Assembly (NCBI RefSeq): GCF_000385335.1 | Contig: NZ_ARWA01000001.1 | Location: forward strand, 1,690,001-1,754,000 | Source: Methyloferula stellata AR4 | GTDB lineage: Bacteria > Pseudomonadota > Alphaproteobacteria > Rhizobiales > Beijerinckiaceae | DNA: 64,000 nt | Direction of reading: 5' to 3' | In this document: one piece after another, positions 16,036-25,530 of the stretch | How the letters are laid out: each line of letters begins with the position of its first letter | How positions within the stretch are numbered: position 1 is the first letter of the stretch | Notes under the pieces: model-generated | Databases searched by the model: none | The model's input: only the letters and a program-made list of their open reading frames with translations | What the model was told of the DNA's origin: nothing | Position numbers and translations under genes: made by a program

Positions 16036-16685
16036 CAAGTCGCGACATCATTCTCGAAAGAGTGCGGCGCGCGTTGCATCGCGACGGCGTCAGTCCCGAT
16101 TCTGTGACGGCGATTGCCGAATCCCTTTTATTGGAACCAGAGCTCGGACGCCCGCCTATGCCTGACGGCGATCTTCGCAGCCTTTTTGCGTCGAGGGTCA
16201 CGCTTCCCCAGATCGGTGCGACCGTCTGCGTGGTGAAGGATTTTCGCGAGGTGCCCGCGGCCGTGCGCGCCTATCTCGCAGAACATGGCGCCGAAGGTCC
16301 GGTTGCCCTGCAGCAAGATCAGGATCTGATGCGCCTCGATTGGGGCGGCTTGACGTTCACGTCCACGATTTCGCCCGATCAAATGGTCGCCATCCAAAAA
16401 GCTCTTTGGGGCATTGCCGAAACAGGCACGCTTGTTTTCCATTCCGCGCCGAACTGCGCGACGCTGTTTTCCTTTCTGCCGCTCCATCACATCGTCATTC
16501 TCGAGGCCAAGCGCATAGTGGCTTACCTTGAAGACTATGCGATTGAAGCAGGCCATATGGCGGTTCCCCGCAACGCAAACCTCATAACAGGGCCGAGTGG
16601 AACGACGGATATCGAGGGCTCGCTGGTGCGCGGCGCGCATGGACCTGGATTTCTTCACATCATCATTGTGGATGAGCGGGATTGA
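16032..16685 (+). CDS. lutC: L-lactate utilisation protein LutC
   Basis: A 217-residue LUD-domain protein, the third component of the LutABC lactate oxidation complex. It starts MTSRDIILERVRRAL, and its start overlaps the lutB stop as ATGA. The conserved segment is ALWGIAETGTLVFHSAPNCATLFSFLPLHHIVIL followed by a C-terminal GPSGTTDIEGSLVRGAHGP typical of LutC. A frame extension upstream to 15825 is inside lutB and is rejected. It is the last structural gene before the lldR-type regulator. Confidence 0.92.
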   Translation: MTSRDIILERVRRALHRDGVSPDSVTAIAESLLLEPELGRPPMPDGDLRSLFASRVTLPQIGATVCVVKDFREVPAAVRAYLAEHGAEGPVALQQDQDLMRLDWGGLTFTSTISPDQMVAIQKALWGIAETGTLVFHSAPNCATLFSFLPLHHIVILEAKRIVAYLEDYAIEAGHMAVPRNANLITGPSGTTDIEGSLVRGAHGPGFLHIIIVDERD

Positions 16686-16807
16686 GTGCCATCACTGGGC
16701 GACAAGGCGATCCAGCTGGTCGAAATTGCGCTGAAAAGCACAACCTCGACGGCTCCTGGTAAAATAATATATCCTGCGGGAATCTTGCCGCATCCAACGA
16801 GGTTAGA

Positions 16808-17569
16808 ATGGCGGAGATAAAGGTTATGCGTATTGCAGATGCTGTTGCCCAGCATTTGCAAACCATGATTCTCGAAGGTGTGATCAGGCCGGGAGAGAAA
16901 CTGACCTCGGAACGGGAGTTGGCCGAGAAATTGGGTGTTTCAAGGCCGACACTGCGCGACGCTCTGGCTCAGCTCGAGGAGAAGGGGTTGGTGAGCACGT
17001 CGAAGGCAGGCACGGTCGTGACCGCGTTTTTGACACCGCTTTCCGATCCTCTATCGAAGCTTTTCAGCGGCGACGAAAGGGTCGCGGCTGATTACTTCGA
17101 ATATCGCCGATTGGTCGAAGCTCATGCCTGCGGGCTTGCGGCCGTCAGAGCAACGCAAATCGACCGGGCGCAAATCACGCAATGTCTTGAGGCGATCAAA
17201 CTCGCGCATCAATCCGACGATGCGCATGCGGAAGCCCAAGCCGACACGAATTTGCATCTCGTGATCTATGAAGCGGCCCACAACGTCATCGTGCTGCATA
17301 TCATGCGGATGTTCAGCGATATGTTGCGCAATGGCATCTTCTATCATCGCGAACAGCTTTATCGCCGTTTGGGCGTCAGGGACCAACTCATGGCGCAGCA
17401 TCTGGAAATCGGCGAAGCTATTTTATCCGGCGATCGCGCACGGTCGGAAGCTGCCGCCTTTCAACATATTCAATTTACCTGTGAGACGGTTGAACAAATC
17501 ACCCGCGACGAGCAGCGACTGGAAGCCTCTTTGCGCAGGATCGACCGCGAAGACTTGCTAGCTGATTAA
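16808..17569 (+). CDS. lldR: GntR/FadR-family regulator (LldR-like)
   Basis: A 253-residue repressor. Residues ~8-75 form the GntR winged helix (LTSERELAEKLGVSRPTLRDALAQLEEKGL). Residues ~95-225 form the FCD effector domain with His/Asp metal-site residues (for example DTNLHLVIYEAAHN). It follows lutABC by 122 bp on the same strand. The operators at 13674 and 13774 have the TGGT...ACCA form recognised by this class, and lactate is the expected inducer. GAGG precedes the start. Confidence 0.85.
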   Translation: MAEIKVMRIADAVAQHLQTMILEGVIRPGEKLTSERELAEKLGVSRPTLRDALAQLEEKGLVSTSKAGTVVTAFLTPLSDPLSKLFSGDERVAADYFEYRRLVEAHACGLAAVRATQIDRAQITQCLEAIKLAHQSDDAHAEAQADTNLHLVIYEAAHNVIVLHIMRMFSDMLRNGIFYHREQLYRRLGVRDQLMAQHLEIGEAILSGDRARSEAAAFQHIQFTCETVEQITRDEQRLEASLRRIDREDLLAD

Positions 17570-18053
17570 AAGGACCGGCTGCGTCGTGACGGACCAACGC
17601 GATGACGCAAGACTTCCAGCACGCGACTTTGGGCCCATCCGGAAATCCCTTCGGCAGAATTCGCGACCGCACCTTCGCGTATCGCCATACCGCAAACCTC
17701 GCACGCGGTGTAATTTCGTATCGATTTTTGAACGCGGCCTCCCGTTTTTGATCAATCAATGTTGAAGAGGTATCTCGTGCCGTCCGCCATATCTGCGAAC
17801 GTTTAATCGATATCGAAATCATAGTGAGAACAACTCAGACGCAGCCATGATGAGCGATGACGATCGTGTCATAAGCGCGTCGATCAAAACCGTAAACTTG
17901 CATATCGGAGAACCCAAAGCATTTTAGTCGACAAACGCTATGTATCGTCATCCGTATGTCACCGCTTAATCCTAAAACGCCGCCGCTCGCGGATGCCGTT
18001 TCTGTTTCAGACAGCAATGTTTCGTTCGCTTTCACATTCCTTGAGAGACTCCC
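17570..18053. other. 484-bp intergenic region before the first phosphoesterase gene
   Basis: No gene was recognised. A short minus-strand frame to 17822 has no family features. The region holds a possible Pho box at 17946-17963 and the ribosome binding region of the phosphoesterase gene. Confidence 0.5.
17946..17963 (+). promoter_or_regulatory. Possible Pho box
   Basis: CGTCATC-CGTA-TGTCACC matches the 7-4-7 direct-repeat layout of PhoB sites (consensus CTGTCAT repeats) with two to three mismatches. It lies ~90 bp upstream of a secreted phosphoesterase gene, where phosphate control would make sense. The spacer is not AT-rich, so the match is weak. Confidence 0.35.
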
Positions 18054-19772
18054 ATGCGACGGCACACCAACAAGGCGGCGTTCGCCTTTTTTTTGTCTAT
18101 GCTGCTCACCGCCAATGGCGGCAGCCCGGCTTTGAGCGCCGATGATTCATTTGTACCGCCGGGTGGATTCCCCGGCCATGACGGTGGCTTCCCGGGCCAT
18201 GAAGGTAAGCCGCAAACGAAGACTCCCATCAAACATGTGGTTGTCATTTTTGGAGAGAACATATCCTTCGATCATTATTTCGGCACTTACCCGAACGCGA
18301 CAAATCCGGCTGGCGAACCGACGTTCACCGCCAAACCTTCCACGCCGAAGATCAACGGGCTTACCAAGGCGCTGTTGAACAACAATCCGAACTTGACCAA
18401 TACCGCTAATGGCACCGGAGCGGCCAATCCGTTCCGTCTCGACCGTTCGCAGGCCGTCACGCAAGACCAGAACCACGCTTACGGGCCTGAAGAAGAGGCC
18501 TTCGATGACGGCAAGATGGATCTGTTTCCGAAGTACACTGGTAACGCCGGAACCGGCGGCACGGGCGCCTTTAACACGAAGGGCCTCGTGATGGGCTATT
18601 ATGACGGCAACACCGTCACCGCGCTGTGGAACTATGCGCAGCACTTCGCGATGAACGATAATTCATACAGTTCGCAATTCGGTCCATCCACGCCCGGTGC
18701 GATCAATCTCATCTCCGGCCAGACCAATGGCGCCGTGGGTCACGCTCCCAGCAATGGCAGTTCGACCAACACCATCAATAACATCGTGGCCGACGGCCAA
18801 GGTGGATATACAATGTATGGTGACAGCGATCCCTTCGGCGACGTCTGCTCCTCGACCACTGCCGCCACGACCTCGATGACCGGAAAGAACATCGGTGATC
18901 TGCTGAATGCCAAGCACATCACGTGGGGTTGGTTCGAAGGCGGCTTCGATCTGACCCTGACGAACGCTAACAGCACGACCGGCTGCAAGCGGAGCTCGAC
19001 CTCGGCTACGCTCAACAACGCTTACACGGCCGACTATATCCCGCACCATCAGCCGTTCCAATATTATGCGTCAACGCAAAATCTCGCCCATACTCGGCCA
19101 TCTTCGGTCGCAGCCATCGGCACGTCGAATGACGGTGGCGCCAACCATCAATACGACAGCCATGACTTCTTCGACGCCCTCAATGCTGGCAATATGCCCG
19201 CGGTATCCTTCCTCAAGGCTCCGGCCTTCCAGGATGGGCACGGCGGCTATTCGGATCCGCTCGATGAGCAGGATTTCATCGTCAGCGCTGTTAATGCCGT
19301 CAAGCAGAGCAAGTTCTGGGATGACACTGCGATCATCGTCGCTTATGACGACTCCGACGGCTGGTATGATCACGCCAACCATGTGATCAACCCATCCACC
19401 AGTGCTCAGGACACCCTTGAATCAACGGGCGTCTGTGCTCCGCTCGACAGCAGCGCCACATATACCCCGGGCACGCCCCCGGCGAGCGCTCTGCCCGGCC
19501 TCAAAGGTTTGCCGGTCAATGGCCGCTGCGGCTATGGCACGCGTCAGCCTCTGCTCGTGATCTCGCCTTTCGCGAAGCACAACTTCGTCGATCATACTGT
19601 GACAGATCAGGCGTCGATCACGCGCTTCATCGAAGACAATTGGTTGGACGGTCAACGGATCGGCCAGGGCTCCTATGATAAGATCGCAGGGCCGCTTGAC
19701 AATATGTTCGACTTCTACCAGTCCCCGCTCGCGAGACTGTTCCTCGACCGCTTCTGGGGCACGATCCGCTAA
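18054..19772 (+). CDS. Secreted phosphoesterase, phospholipase C / acid phosphatase (AcpA) family
   Basis: A 572-residue exported enzyme. Residues 1-29 are a Sec signal peptide. A short repeat GGFPGH occurs twice (residues ~37-49). The family signature HVVVIFGENISFDHYFGTYP lies at residues 61-80, with metal and catalytic residues further on (YSSQFGPSTPGA, YDDSDGWYDH, HNFVDHTVTDQASITRFIEDNW). The family hydrolyses phosphomonoesters or phospholipids outside the cytoplasm. The neighbouring type II secretion genes make it a likely secretion substrate. A strong hairpin follows the gene. A second family member is encoded at 32320. Confidence 0.85.
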   Translation: MRRHTNKAAFAFFLSMLLTANGGSPALSADDSFVPPGGFPGHDGGFPGHEGKPQTKTPIKHVVVIFGENISFDHYFGTYPNATNPAGEPTFTAKPSTPKINGLTKALLNNNPNLTNTANGTGAANPFRLDRSQAVTQDQNHAYGPEEEAFDDGKMDLFPKYTGNAGTGGTGAFNTKGLVMGYYDGNTVTALWNYAQHFAMNDNSYSSQFGPSTPGAINLISGQTNGAVGHAPSNGSSTNTINNIVADGQGGYTMYGDSDPFGDVCSSTTAATTSMTGKNIGDLLNAKHITWGWFEGGFDLTLTNANSTTGCKRSSTSATLNNAYTADYIPHHQPFQYYASTQNLAHTRPSSVAAIGTSNDGGANHQYDSHDFFDALNAGNMPAVSFLKAPAFQDGHGGYSDPLDEQDFIVSAVNAVKQSKFWDDTAIIVAYDDSDGWYDHANHVINPSTSAQDTLESTGVCAPLDSSATYTPGTPPASALPGLKGLPVNGRCGYGTRQPLLVISPFAKHNFVDHTVTDQASITRFIEDNWLDGQRIGQGSYDKIAGPLDNMFDFYQSPLARLFLDRFWGTIR

Positions 19773-19793
19773 GCGCACTGTCTTAAATGAAGG

Positions 19794-19827
19794 CTTGGGG
19801 CAGATGGCGCAATCCATCTGCTCCAAG
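19794..19827 (+). terminator. 14-bp stem hairpin after the phosphoesterase gene
   Basis: Arms CTTGGGGCAGATGG (19794-19807) and CCATCTGCTCCAAG (19814-19827) pair over 14 positions with one G-T wobble, around a CGCAAT loop. There is no T run. It separates the phosphoesterase gene from the peroxidase gene. Confidence 0.6.
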
Positions 19828-19864
19828 TCGCGGCCTACATCTCTCAATCATCAGTAAGTGTCCG

Positions 19865-21316
19865 ATGACGCGTTTCCCGGAATTCTTGCAGACCTCCTTC
19901 CGCACTTGGTTTCTGCGGCGGGCTCTTTTGGTGTCCTCGGCCATCGCAATTCCTTTCGCTGGCGTCATTTTAGTGTGCGACGGTGCAAGGCATGCAGCCC
20001 CCGCCGCTGCCTCAGGTCAGGCAGAATCCATCGAACGGCCCGCGGCCAGCGCGGCATCGGCGGCGCCCGGCCCATCCACGGAGCTTTCGGCGCTCGCGCA
20101 ACTCGGCCGGAAAATGTTTTTCGATCCGTCGCTGTCCGGTTCCGGCCAGCTTGCCTGCGCATCGTGCCATAGCCCTGCGAACGCTTACGCCCCGGCGAAT
20201 GGACTGGCCGTGCAACTTGGCGGCCCCGATCTGAAAAGCGCGGGCGTACGGGCGGTGCCGTCGCTTACCTATCTTGAGCACACGCCGAATTTCACGATCG
20301 GTCCCAACCCTCAGATGCCCGATAGCGATCAGCTGCAGCAGGCCGTCGCGCCGGCCGCCGACGTGAAGGTTGCCGCTGTCGCCAAGGCTGACCCCAACAG
20401 CACCGTGCTCGCCGCCGCCGAAGCGAATATTCCGCAGGGCGGCCTCGATTGGGACGGCCGGGCCGATACGATCCAAAGCCAAGCGCGCGGGCCATTGCTC
20501 GATCCCAACGAGATGAATAATCGCAATGTCGACGAAGTGCTCGACCGCCTCAAGCATGCCGTTTATGCGGATGATATGAAGCAATTGTTCGGGGCGCAGA
20601 TTTTCAGCCAGCCAGCGCTTGCATTGGATGAAGCGCTTTTCGCGCTGGTCCGTTTCCAGCTGGAAGATCCGAGCTTCCATCCCTACAGCAGCAAATATGA
20701 TGCCTATCTCGCCGGAAAGATGGTGCTCGACGAGGCGGAAGCGCGCGGTCTCAAGCTCTTTGAAGATCCGAAAAAGGGCAATTGCTCATCTTGCCACATC
20801 GATAAGGCATCGCGCGACGGATTGTTCCAGCCCGCGTTCACCGACTACCAATTCGAGTCCTTGGGTGCGCCCCGCAATCGCAATATTCCAGCCAATAGCG
20901 ACTCGCATTATTACGATCTCGGGCTGTGTGGTCCGCTGCGCACGGACTATGCCGATGCCGCCGCTTACTGCGGCTTGTTCAAGACGCCGACTTTGCGCAA
21001 TGTGGCGACACGCAAAGTATTCTTCCACAATGGCGTCTTTCATTCGCTCGACGAGGTCATGCACTTTTACGTGGAGCGCGAAACCAATCCGGGCAAATGG
21101 TATCCGAAGCTCGCGAACGGCAACTTCGATGTCTACAACGATCTTCCGCCGCAATATAAGCAAAACGTCGATGTGGCAGACGCGCCCTTCGACCGCAAAG
21201 CAGGCGACAAGCCGGCGCTCAACGATGCGGAAATCGCCGATGTCATCGCTTTCCTGAAAACTCTGACCGATGGCTATGAAATCGAGCGGCCCAAGACCGC
21301 AGGCGCGGCTCAATAG
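19865..21316 (+). CDS. Di-heme cytochrome c peroxidase / MauG-family protein
   Basis: A 483-residue periplasmic protein with a membrane or signal segment at residues ~18-40 and two c-type heme sites: CASCH (Cys98-His102) and CSSCH (Cys307-His311). DWDGRADTIQSQARGPLLDPNEM around residue 195 is the family's conserved inter-heme motif. Members reduce hydrogen peroxide or carry out MauG-like oxidations. The start at 19865 is preferred because the upstream extension overlaps the hairpin. The gene lies between a phosphoesterase gene and the convergent gsp operon; I see no functional link that fixes the substrate. Confidence 0.85.
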   Translation: MTRFPEFLQTSFRTWFLRRALLVSSAIAIPFAGVILVCDGARHAAPAAASGQAESIERPAASAASAAPGPSTELSALAQLGRKMFFDPSLSGSGQLACASCHSPANAYAPANGLAVQLGGPDLKSAGVRAVPSLTYLEHTPNFTIGPNPQMPDSDQLQQAVAPAADVKVAAVAKADPNSTVLAAAEANIPQGGLDWDGRADTIQSQARGPLLDPNEMNNRNVDEVLDRLKHAVYADDMKQLFGAQIFSQPALALDEALFALVRFQLEDPSFHPYSSKYDAYLAGKMVLDEAEARGLKLFEDPKKGNCSSCHIDKASRDGLFQPAFTDYQFESLGAPRNRNIPANSDSHYYDLGLCGPLRTDYADAAAYCGLFKTPTLRNVATRKVFFHNGVFHSLDEVMHFYVERETNPGKWYPKLANGNFDVYNDLPPQYKQNVDVADAPFDRKAGDKPALNDAEIADVIAFLKTLTDGYEIERPKTAGAAQ

Positions 21317-21384
21317 GGTGGTTTGAATTCATCAGGAATCCCCAACCCATTCGACCGCTGGCAAATGCTGCCTTTACGAACAGC

Positions 21385-21942
21385 TCAACGCGCCGTTTGG
21401 TGCCACAGGGCTCTCAAATTCAATGTGACTTTCATCATCGGCGCGGACGCCGCATGGGCGTTCGCCGCATTGGGCGATTGTAAAACCAGAGAATCGACGA
21501 AAACATAGGGTGTTCCGGTCTCGAGTTTATAGAGCAACTCTTGAAGGGCATCGTAGCCGATACCTAAGGCTGCTTGAATTCGCACAACGTCTTGAGTGTC
21601 GGTGTGTGTGATCGGCTGAACGGCCGATGAGACGAGACTGGCTTGCTGATCCGCCGCGACCTGCGCGAGATAGGCTTCAAATTGGGCGCTTGCGAGCCCG
21701 GACGTTTGCGCCTCGAAAAAAGCGCTGCTGGGAGCGGCCGTCATGGCGTCGCCAGTACGGCCCTTGGTGCCGAGGCGCTGATGCGCGGCTTCCACCCGCG
21801 CAAAGACATTTTGAGCGTCGGCCAATTCCTGTTGAGCATTCGATCGCGTTGTCAATGACAGCGCGGGTACGGCAATGGCGGTGACAAGCAGAAGCAGAAG
21901 CAGGGCAACCGCGACAGTTTGCTCACGATCGATCTTCGGCAT
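21385..21942 (-). CDS. gspM: Type II secretion GspM-like inner-membrane protein
   Basis: A 185-residue bitopic protein. Residues ~9-32 form one membrane span (VAVALLLLLLVTAIAVPALSL). A coiled region and a small periplasmic ferredoxin-like domain follow (FEAYLAQVAADQQASLVSSAVQPI... YDALQELLYKLETGTPYVFVDSLVL), as in GspM_II. It is the last gene of the minus-strand gsp operon, directly after gspL. GspM is thought to stabilise GspL in the inner-membrane platform. Confidence 0.75.
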   Translation of the reverse strand: MPKIDREQTVAVALLLLLLVTAIAVPALSLTTRSNAQQELADAQNVFARVEAAHQRLGTKGRTGDAMTAAPSSAFFEAQTSGLASAQFEAYLAQVAADQQASLVSSAVQPITHTDTQDVVRIQAALGIGYDALQELLYKLETGTPYVFVDSLVLQSPNAANAHAASAPMMKVTLNLRALWHQTAR

Positions 21943-21945
21943 AGA

Positions 21946-23004
21946 TCAGTCCCCGATAGGCTGAGGATGGTTATCGACACGCGCTTCGATATAAAATCTG
22001 AAAAGCGCGCTGCCTTGGTCTTTGGTCGTCGGTGCGAAAAAATGCACTTCGGAAAAGCGGCCCGATCGCTCAAGCGCCCCGACCAGAGATGGCGCGTCCG
22101 TCGCCAATCCATTGATTCGCAGCGTCGTGTTTTCGAGATGGATCTCGGTCAGATAAGCACTATCTGGAAGCGCCCGCGCCAGAAATTCGAGGATCAGCAC
22201 TGTGACGGGCGTGTTCTCTTTCATGGCCCAGGCGCGTTGTGGGGGATTCAGTCCCGTCATATCCAGCTTTCGCGATGATTGACCTTGCCGTTGCAGCGAT
22301 TGCGTTTGCGCGACGACGTCGGCGCTTTCAGTCGAAATCGCATTCGCTGAATAGAGAGCCCATAGACTTATGCCAGCGGCGAGCAAAAGGATCGCGGCAA
22401 GACCGGCGCCGATCATGCTCTGCGGGCTCCAGGCCTGTCCCTTCGCGCGCTCCGCCGGCCGTGTCCACAAAGTAATCAAGGTGCCTTTGCCGCCATCTTC
22501 CTTTCGCGCCACGATGCGATTTGGCGGAAGCCCGCTCGCCGTCAATTCGTCGCACAGGGTTTCGAGCGTCGCGCGCGCGGCGATCAGCACGGTGACATTA
22601 AGGGTTCCCGCATCATTGGAGCCGGGCTTCGCATCGACCCCATAAAATATTTGCGCCAGCGGCCAAGGCGACAGGCGTTCGAGTTGATTGCGCACGATGC
22701 CGGATAAAAACTCGCGCGCCTGAGCTGGAACCGTGAGTTGCCGGGGGATAATCTGGCTCGGAGCAATCTCGAAAATGACGAAGTGGTTGCGCAACGCCTG
22801 AGCGATCGCTGCCGGCATTTTTGTCCCGGCTGCGATCTTGGCGATGATTTCGCCATGTGTCGCGTTGGAGCGGCGAAGCACAAAGTCGGTGTCTTGCCGC
22901 GTCACGATTATGGATTTGCGAGCGCGCGACACATCTTGCCACGCGACGACAAGCCCCGCGAGCGTATCGAGCCATCGTGTGAGGACAATGGGAAGCTGCA
23001 TCAT
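21946..23004 (-). CDS. gspL: Type II secretion GspL/PilN-like protein
   Basis: A 352-residue protein. The N-terminal ~190 residues are a cytoplasmic actin-like region (FEIAPSQIIPRQLTVPAQAREFLSGIVRNQLERLSPWP). One membrane span at ~205-225 (AGLAAILLLAAGISLWALY) is followed by a periplasmic PilN-type domain (LEFLARALPDSAYLTEIHLENTTLRI). GspL links the ATPase GspE to the pseudopilus machinery. Two ATGs, at 23004 and 23001, follow AAGGA; the second has better spacing. It lies 5 bp after gspK and 3 bp before gspM. Confidence 0.8.
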   Translation of the reverse strand: MMQLPIVLTRWLDTLAGLVVAWQDVSRARKSIIVTRQDTDFVLRRSNATHGEIIAKIAAGTKMPAAIAQALRNHFVIFEIAPSQIIPRQLTVPAQAREFLSGIVRNQLERLSPWPLAQIFYGVDAKPGSNDAGTLNVTVLIAARATLETLCDELTASGLPPNRIVARKEDGGKGTLITLWTRPAERAKGQAWSPQSMIGAGLAAILLLAAGISLWALYSANAISTESADVVAQTQSLQRQGQSSRKLDMTGLNPPQRAWAMKENTPVTVLILEFLARALPDSAYLTEIHLENTTLRINGLATDAPSLVGALERSGRFSEVHFFAPTTKDQGSALFRFYIEARVDNHPQPIGD

Positions 23005-23009
23005 TTTCC

Positions 23010-23948
23010 TTAAAATTGGTTGCCGATGCGGGCGATGCGTCTTTCCGATCCGCGCACGGGAGTCCAGGACAATACGCGATAGGGTTGCCGATCATCGGGC
23101 ACCGCAACGATGACCGCCTTGGCACCTGTCGTGTAACCATCGGGAAGCGTGACTGTCAGTTCGGCCAAGGCAACGGGCCGGCCTTGCCAGCTCACATAGT
23201 CTTTCGCGCCGCTCAAAAGCTGTTGGAGCCAGTCTCCGGCGGCAGACGACTTGCCGCGGGCTGCGAGAAAGGCCGAAAGCTGCGTTTCGCTCAGACCCGG
23301 CAAAGCCGCCAAGACGTCGGCGGAAGCCGTGATCGCATTCACCTTGTCGCTTCCAAATACTGTCGCCAGAGGCATGATCGCCGAGAGATAGGCGGGCGTC
23401 ATTCCGGAGATCTGCGCCAGTTGATGGATGTCGGTGAAAGTCCGCAAGCTGTTGTCGTTCTTCGCGCTTGAACTTTGAGGCGGCTGACCCGGAGATGTGG
23501 GAGCAACATTTGTCTGTTGCGGAGCGGCCGGCGATTTGCCTCCGGCATCTTGCAGGCGCAGAGCATCGATCGATTTTGCGATGAGGTCTGCGTCTTGACC
23601 GGCACCAGCCGACCGCAGCAGTGATGACAGGACCTTCACGGGGGCCTTGTTTATATCGATACGGCCGCCTTCGTCGCTGAGATGAATTTGCACCGAGCCT
23701 GTCGAGACGATGATTTGGGTGTCTCGTTCCGTCAAAGCCGCGTCATCCAATTTCGCGACGATGCCGCCGGAAAGTTCGAGACCCGCGTTGAGCAATGCGT
23801 CGGCCCTGGTTCTATCGCGGTCGAGCGCGACGATATTTGCAAGGCCGCGAAAATTCGTCGACGCAGCCATGGCGAGCGCGGAAATCAAAGCGATTGCCCA
23901 AAGCACGGTAACGAGAATGAATCCTTTACGCGAATCGCTGCCGTTCAT
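23010..23948 (-). CDS. gspK: Type II secretion minor pseudopilin GspK
   Basis: A 312-residue minor pseudopilin with a type IV prepilin leader: MNGSDSRKG cut before FILVTVLWAIALISALAMA. The large globular part contains the family motif GGRIDINKAPVKVLSSLLRSAG and an inserted Pro/Gln/Ala-rich segment near residue 160. Residue +5 after the cleavage Gly is Thr rather than Glu, typical of GspK, which caps the pseudopilus tip. The start at 23948 overlaps the gspJ stop as ATGA; a longer upstream frame is rejected. Confidence 0.87.
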   Translation of the reverse strand: MNGSDSRKGFILVTVLWAIALISALAMAASTNFRGLANIVALDRDRTRADALLNAGLELSGGIVAKLDDAALTERDTQIIVSTGSVQIHLSDEGGRIDINKAPVKVLSSLLRSAGAGQDADLIAKSIDALRLQDAGGKSPAAPQQTNVAPTSPGQPPQSSSAKNDNSLRTFTDIHQLAQISGMTPAYLSAIMPLATVFGSDKVNAITASADVLAALPGLSETQLSAFLAARGKSSAAGDWLQQLLSGAKDYVSWQGRPVALAELTVTLPDGYTTGAKAVIVAVPDDRQPYRVLSWTPVRGSERRIARIGNQF

Positions 23949-24676
23949 TGCGCACCTCGCGGATTGGGCTGAGGATCTCTTGATTTCGATGCCGGGTTCG
24001 CGTTGGTTGCGATCGAAAGACATTCCTTCTCGCCGCCGGCGCAGGTCGCGGGGGCATCGGCGCGAATCGGAAATATGGCGCCGGTCAGGATTGCCGCCCC
24101 CGTGCTGTCTCGCAAATTCAATCGCACGGAATGGGGAAGGCCATTTTTTCCATCCCAGTCGCCATGCCAAACAAGCTGATCGTCTTCCGTCAGTTCTGAA
24201 AAGCTGAAGGAAGCTTCAAACGGCCCCTTGAGCAAGATGACGGGGTCCTCGAGATGCGCATCCCGTAAAAGCAGCCGCGGACCGGGCCAAGCGGCGCGCC
24301 GCCGCACGATTTGCGAAAAGCCGTCGCCTAATTCCACCGCGATGCTGACGACCTCTTCGCCGTGCAGGCCGGCCCCAGTAACGAAAACCACTTCGCTCGC
24401 ACTGCTCTGGCCAGCTGGCGCTTCTGAAAAAGCGGCTTCGAGACCGCTCGCGGTCTTTTGCAGTACAAAGCGGGCCGCTCCGAAATCATGGGCGAGACTA
24501 TTGATGGCCAGCGCAAGCTGCTCGCTCTGATCGACGGCGCGTGTCCCGCGATCGAAGAAAAAAACGCTTTGATGCATGAGTACGCCCGTCGAAACAATGA
24601 TCGCGGACGCGATCGCAAGCGCAGCGAGCGTCTCGATCAACGTGAAACCGGCGGTGCTTTTTGCTTCGGCCTTCAT
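23945..24676 (-). CDS. gspJ: Type II secretion minor pseudopilin GspJ
   Basis: A 243-residue prepilin-like protein. The leader MKAEAKSTAG precedes FTLIETLAALAIASAIIVS, the N-methylation motif with Glu5. The globular C-terminal domain (~190 residues) has the GspJ layout. It follows gspI closely and overlaps gspK by 4 bp. It is a component of the pseudopilus tip complex I-J-K. Confidence 0.83.
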   Translation of the reverse strand: MKAEAKSTAGFTLIETLAALAIASAIIVSTGVLMHQSVFFFDRGTRAVDQSEQLALAINSLAHDFGAARFVLQKTASGLEAAFSEAPAGQSSASEVVFVTGAGLHGEEVVSIAVELGDGFSQIVRRRAAWPGPRLLLRDAHLEDPVILLKGPFEASFSFSELTEDDQLVWHGDWDGKNGLPHSVRLNLRDSTGAAILTGAIFPIRADAPATCAGGEKECLSIATNANPASKSRDPQPNPRGAQ

Positions 24677-24677
24677 G

Positions 24678-25139
24678 TCAGTTGAATTCTCCGAGCCGCC
24701 TGGTTTCCGCCGTCACGATCTTATCGGCGCTCCAGGACACTTGCGCCGTTACGCGAAGAAGAGACCAATTATGTTCGGCCTTTTTCTTCGGGTCCGCGTG
24801 CGGCGTGTCGAATGACATGGCCTCTGCCGTGACCGGTTCGATGAAGACGCGCCATCTTAGGCCGTCACTTTCGCCTTGCCGCAGACCCAGTTCGGGGTTG
24901 ACGCGATCGAAAGGCGTCTCGAGCAGAGACCGCAAAAGAAGTTCTGCTCTGACCTGGCCGTCGCCCTGCAACAGAATGTGCCGGCTTTGAAACATCAGCG
25001 GCCCCAAAACGGTTGCGAAGGCGAGCAGGAGAGACAAGGAGACGAGGGCCTCGATCAATGTGAAGCCCGCCCGCCGTTCCGCACGATCATTGCGCCTTGA
25101 TGGCGACGCCGCCTGTGTACCAATTGATGCGGACTTCAT
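24678..25139 (-). CDS. gspI: Type II secretion minor pseudopilin GspI
   Basis: A 153-residue prepilin-like protein with a 24-residue leader, rather long, ending RRAG before FTLIEALVSLSLLLAFATVLG. The start at 25139 lies inside gspH (about 50 bp of overlap). Gene order H-I-J-K and size support GspI, the first of the tip complex. A still longer upstream frame is inside gspH and is not used. Confidence 0.78.
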   Translation of the reverse strand: MKSASIGTQAASPSRRNDRAERRAGFTLIEALVSLSLLLAFATVLGPLMFQSRHILLQGDGQVRAELLLRSLLETPFDRVNPELGLRQGESDGLRWRVFIEPVTAEAMSFDTPHADPKKKAEHNWSLLRVTAQVSWSADKIVTAETRRLGEFN

Positions 25140-25530
25140 AGGCGACCCCCTCGCGGGAAAATTTGAGCGCACCGCCCGACGATGCACCGTCCGGATGGAA
25201 AACAGCGACCGCGACAAGTCCGGACCACACCTCGGCCGTACCAAGGATGTCGATCGATACGTCGCTTGGAATCAGGACCTGATCGCCGCCGTCGCCGACC
25301 AGGACGCGATGCTCGCCATCGAGCGCGACATGCCGGTCGCCGCCTGTGAGAATGGCGACGAGACGCTCGCGGCGAAGCAGGCTGACGGTGTTCATGACGA
25401 CCGCCTTCAGTCCGGGCCGTCCTGTGCCGGGAATAAATGTCACGACGAGGGCGGCGACCAAAGCGATGATCATCATCACCGCCATCATTTCGATGAGGGT
25501 GAAGCCGGCCCTGGCCTCAGCGTTGGACAT
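25087..25530 (-). CDS. gspH: Type II secretion minor pseudopilin GspH
   Basis: A 147-residue prepilin-like protein: a short leader MSNAEARAG before FTLIEMMAVMMIIALVAALVV, then a small globular domain with the GspH feature RRERLVAILTGGDRHVALDGE. The start overlaps the end of gspG by 14 bp. GspH is thought to join the tip complex to the major pseudopilin GspG. Confidence 0.82.
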   Translation of the reverse strand: MSNAEARAGFTLIEMMAVMMIIALVAALVVTFIPGTGRPGLKAVVMNTVSLLRRERLVAILTGGDRHVALDGEHRVLVGDGGDQVLIPSDVSIDILGTAEVWSGLVAVAVFHPDGASSGGALKFSREGVAYEVRINWYTGGVAIKAQ

